16,951 nt of DNA from Planctomycetaceae bacterium (GTDB lineage: Bacteria; Planctomycetota; Planctomycetia; Pirellulales; Thermoguttaceae): contig WRMR01000029.1 of the NCBI GenBank assembly GCA_009776995.1, forward strand, positions 1 through 16,951. The letters are read 5' to 3'. Shown one piece after another: positions 14,548 to 16,951 of the stretch. Every line of letters begins with the position of its first letter. The stretch's first letter is position 1. The position numbers and the translations under genes were made by a program. The notes beneath the pieces are model-generated. The model saw only the letters and a program-made list of their open reading frames with translations, made no database searches and was not told the origin of the DNA.

Positions 14548-14552
14548 ACTCC

Positions 14553-16907
14553 TTACCACTGGATTCTGGCACCGATATTGCCGATGTTGAGTGCCTGATA
14601 GCTGTTGATTTGCAGATCATACGAACCGAAAATGCTCAGGCGTTCCCGCAATTGCCATTCCATCCCGGCACCGATGACGGCCCAGTCGCGGCCGAGCGAG
14701 TTTCCGCGAACCCCGAAGGTTGAGGGGTTGTTCGAGACGCCCCACTTGGAGGCCATGACACAATCGGCGTCCAGAAATTCGTGCATCCAACTGACGCTGC
14801 CCGAAACATACATGTTACCGCGTTGCACCCGGCATATCTGACGGGCAATCCGGACGCCCAGGTTGCTCCGCAGGCTGTTGACGCTTGTTGCGCCGGTTTC
14901 CAGTTTATAGGGGTTGGTGCCCGTTTCGGCAAAGGCGTCGGTTTCGGCATACAGGTATTGCAAACCGGCGTAAGGTTGCAGGCCGAAGCCCGTCACGTTG
15001 CCAAGACCGCGTTCGACGTACAAGCCGCCCTGCCAGCCGTCAAATTCCGAACGTGATTGTCCGCCCGTCCCAAACGGCATGGTGACGGAACGACTGGTTT
15101 TGTACTTGTCGAACCCGAACCCGGCGACAAAGGACGTGTAGCCCAAGCCATCGACGAATCGCCCGTAGCCGCCGACGAAATGATCGTTGATGCGACCGCT
15201 GCCGATAGTCTTGTTCGTGTCAATCTCGGTGTAGGTGTAAGCGTAAAACAGTCCGATGCGGTTGGCCGACGTGGCGGTGGTCGGTTCGATGCCGAACGAC
15301 ATGCCGTAGGAATTGTAATCATAACCGAAGGTACCGCGACCGGCTTGGTCTTTCGTGTTGCCGAATCCGCCCAAGCCGCTACTCCAGCCTGTCCATCTGG
15401 ATCGCATGGACTGACCGCGATAAATCGTTCCGCCGCTGACGGCGTAACCTTCTTCGTCATCGTAAGCCGCCGGGTTGAAGCATTGTGCCGCATAAACACC
15501 GGCAGGATAAAGCTGCTTTGTGACCGACTGGAAGATGCCCGTCGTTGTCTGCACCTGGGCCGTGACCATCGAAGCGTTGATCTGCCCGCCGATTTCCAAC
15601 AAAGCATCATTGTATTGGCTGGGGTTGGTGTTTTCCAAGGCTTTGAGCAAATCTGACGTGAGCGTATTGATCGGGATGGAACCGCCGCGCGTCGTGGCGG
15701 CGGGTGTGGTGTTGTCAACGATCGCGTACAGATAGGGAACCATATTGTTCGCGTTCGTTGTGTTGATGTTGTCTTCGTAATCGAAATCGATAAACCAGAT
15801 TTTCAGGTTGTCACTACCGTCCCATTCACCCACAGTGCGTTTGCCCTGGATGTTGTTGATAAACCAGAACATGTCATTGGAAGTTCGGGAGCCTGATACC
15901 AATGTTTTTGCTGAAGACTCGTCCCACAAGCTACCGGGGGTTGCGATAACATGGGCCACCGCACCGTCATGAATCGTGACTTGACTTGCCGCAAAAACGG
16001 GGTCCGTGCCTGTGGTGTAATCCGCAATCAACTTGCTGCCGCTTTCAAAAGTCAATGTTCCAGATGTTGTAACAGACCCGACTCCCTGAAGCGTTCCACC
16101 ATTCTTGACAAAGTAGTTCGTGGCCGTATTGGTTTCCACTCGCAGGGTTCCGCCGAAAATATTTGTGTCGCCCGTGTAATCAATGGTGCCGCCGGAGCCG
16201 TACACCAAAGTGCCGTTTCCGGCATAATTCACGCCGCCGGGCCCGGTCATGTTGGTCATTGTCACTTCGCCATACGTCGTGTCTTTTTGGACAAGTCCTA
16301 TTGTCAGGACTTTATCTGCGTCAATGTCTATCTCTCCAGCGACAAGCCGCCCGTTGCTGTTGGTATCGACGTACAGGGACGAATCACCGGTCACGTTCAA
16401 CGTACCAACTCCCCAGTTGGAATCGTAACTCCCTGGTGTGCCGCTCAGGTAAATCCCGCCTTCCGCAAGTTCAACTGTACCATCGAATGATGGTGAGGGA
16501 CCGAGCATGGTCCAAAGTCCAACACCTTTCTTGGTAACAGTATCAGGAGCAGTACCTGTCAGTTCTTTGGTAATGAAATTGTTGCCCCCTTTGACCTCCA
16601 CTGTCGAATCACCGTCCACATTGAGTTGGCCAATCTGCTCCGGGTAACTGTAACGATCACCCGGACGATAGGTATCAATCACCAGCGTTGAATCGGTGTT
16701 CAGTGTCACTTTGGCTTCGTCAGGATCGCCCAAACCGCCGTGTGATTTGACGGTTAATATAGCACCGTCTGTGCCATCACCAACGATCATCGTACCCTGC
16801 CAGTTCGATGGGTTTTGGTAAGTGTTTTGTAGTGTCGTGTCATTGTTGAATTGAAACTCCGCGCCCAACCCCCCGCTCCAGGGGTTTATTAATTTTCTTC
16901 CCCCCAC
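14553..16907 (-). CDS. Autotransporter, C-terminal part of passenger plus beta-barrel; 5' end missing or broken
   Basis: The open frame gives up to 784 aa. Residues ~1-480 are a Gly/Thr/Asn-rich beta-helix-like passenger. A passenger-associated repeat at ~240-290 (GGTIDYTGDTNIFGGTLRV, then NGGTLQGVGSV) is typical of autotransporters. Residues ~505-784 form the autotransporter beta-domain: alternating aromatic strands (IGLFYAYTYTEI, FVGGYGRF, GLQPYAGLQYLYAE) and the terminal signature NIGARIQW ending in Trp, as needed for outer-membrane insertion. No signal peptide is present. The only start offered is a GTG at 16907, 12 bp after an in-frame TAA (16922-16920). Sequence before it (TLNPV) continues the protein-like reading, so the true start lies further upstream. 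A frameshift near the C6 runs (16869-16874, 16900-16905), a nonsense mutation or a contig artefact could explain this. Confidence 0.85.
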   Translation of the reverse strand: MGGRKLINPWSGGLGAEFQFNNDTTLQNTYQNPSNWQGTMIVGDGTDGAILTVKSHGGLGDPDEAKVTLNTDSTLVIDTYRPGDRYSYPEQIGQLNVDGDSTVEVKGGNNFITKELTGTAPDTVTKKGVGLWTMLGPSPSFDGTVELAEGGIYLSGTPGSYDSNWGVGTLNVTGDSSLYVDTNSNGRLVAGEIDIDADKVLTIGLVQKDTTYGEVTMTNMTGPGGVNYAGNGTLVYGSGGTIDYTGDTNIFGGTLRVETNTATNYFVKNGGTLQGVGSVTTSGTLTFESGSKLIADYTTGTDPVFAASQVTIHDGAVAHVIATPGSLWDESSAKTLVSGSRTSNDMFWFINNIQGKRTVGEWDGSDNLKIWFIDFDYEDNINTTNANNMVPYLYAIVDNTTPAATTRGGSIPINTLTSDLLKALENTNPSQYNDALLEIGGQINASMVTAQVQTTTGIFQSVTKQLYPAGVYAAQCFNPAAYDDEEGYAVSGGTIYRGQSMRSRWTGWSSGLGGFGNTKDQAGRGTFGYDYNSYGMSFGIEPTTATSANRIGLFYAYTYTEIDTNKTIGSGRINDHFVGGYGRFVDGLGYTSFVAGFGFDKYKTSRSVTMPFGTGGQSRSEFDGWQGGLYVERGLGNVTGFGLQPYAGLQYLYAETDAFAETGTNPYKLETGATSVNSLRSNLGVRIARQICRVQRGNMYVSGSVSWMHEFLDADCVMASKWGVSNNPSTFGVRGNSLGRDWAVIGAGMEWQLRERLSIFGSYDLQINSYQALNIGNIGARIQW

Positions 16908-16951
16908 GGGGTTTAGTGTTTACGGGGTTTTTCTCTTTGTTCTTGTGATTT

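Larger units (their letters stand above)
13492..14552. other. Gene-free repeat-rich spacer
   Basis: This ~1.06-kb region between mcsB and the autotransporter end has no credible gene. Apart from the mcsB promoter it consists of heptamer arrays, half of a dispersed palindromic element, an array of 21-bp repeats, T-tracts spaced about 9-10 bp apart (14308-14336), and more heptamer arrays. Open frames across it exist only because the repeat units are multiples of 7 bp and lack stops. Confidence 0.75.

Noticed and set aside
15057..15656. 199-codon plus-strand open frame inside the autotransporter
   Set aside because: It is antisense to clearly conserved beta-barrel and passenger sequence and has no recognisable domain; it is a shadow frame.

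Overview
The window looks like a stretch of a Planctomycetota-type genome, probably from a host-associated or gut lineage. This is inferred from the mix of genes: an McsB-type protein arginine kinase, a DUF1573 protein with a long Pro/Gln-rich tail, a secreted HEXXH protein with a jelly-roll-like C-terminus, a TolQ/ExbB-like channel protein beside a membrane-anchored VWA protein, and an autotransporter with a repeat passenger. Genes are few, well separated and on both strands, and the spacers are full of repeats. No rRNA, tRNA, CRISPR array or complete insertion sequence was recognised.

Layout. Positions 1-2408 hold a secreted metallopeptidase-like gene (minus strand) bracketed by broken coding fragments and by two inverted copies of a ~72-bp coding-derived repeat. 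Positions 2429-4600 hold a VWA protein (plus) converging on a TolQ/ExbB-like protein (minus); each has a recognisable extended -10 promoter. Positions 4741-7611 encode a large exported DUF1573 protein. After an AT-rich divergent spacer, 7968-10711 encode a CheY-like receiver and a CheA-family kinase, probably co-transcribed. Positions 10892-13491 carry a Q/P-rich lipoprotein and McsB, both on minus. Positions 13492-14552 form a ~1-kb gene-free spacer made of heptamer arrays, a half palindromic repeat and ten 21-bp tandem repeats. Positions 14553-16907 carry the C-terminal part of an autotransporter whose 5' end appears broken or incomplete.

The most striking points are these. (1) The CheA-family kinase has its phosphotransfer (P1, His524) and P2-like domains at the C-terminus, after P3-P4-P5, instead of at the N-terminus. 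(2) A ~95-125-bp dispersed palindromic element with a conserved tail occurs in three fuller copies and one half copy, always between genes. (3) The 21-bp array has a T6 run and a 10-bp palindrome in each unit, phased at two helical turns. (4) Inverted coding-fragment repeats flank the metallopeptidase.

Functionally, the receiver and kinase form a phosphorelay pair with no receptor or CheW gene beside them. The VWA and TolQ-like proteins fit an envelope-associated, proton-channel-linked machine, but no ExbD/TolR gene is visible. McsB would mark proteins for Clp degradation, but no mcsA or clpC is adjacent. All assignments come from reading sequence motifs; no database search was run.
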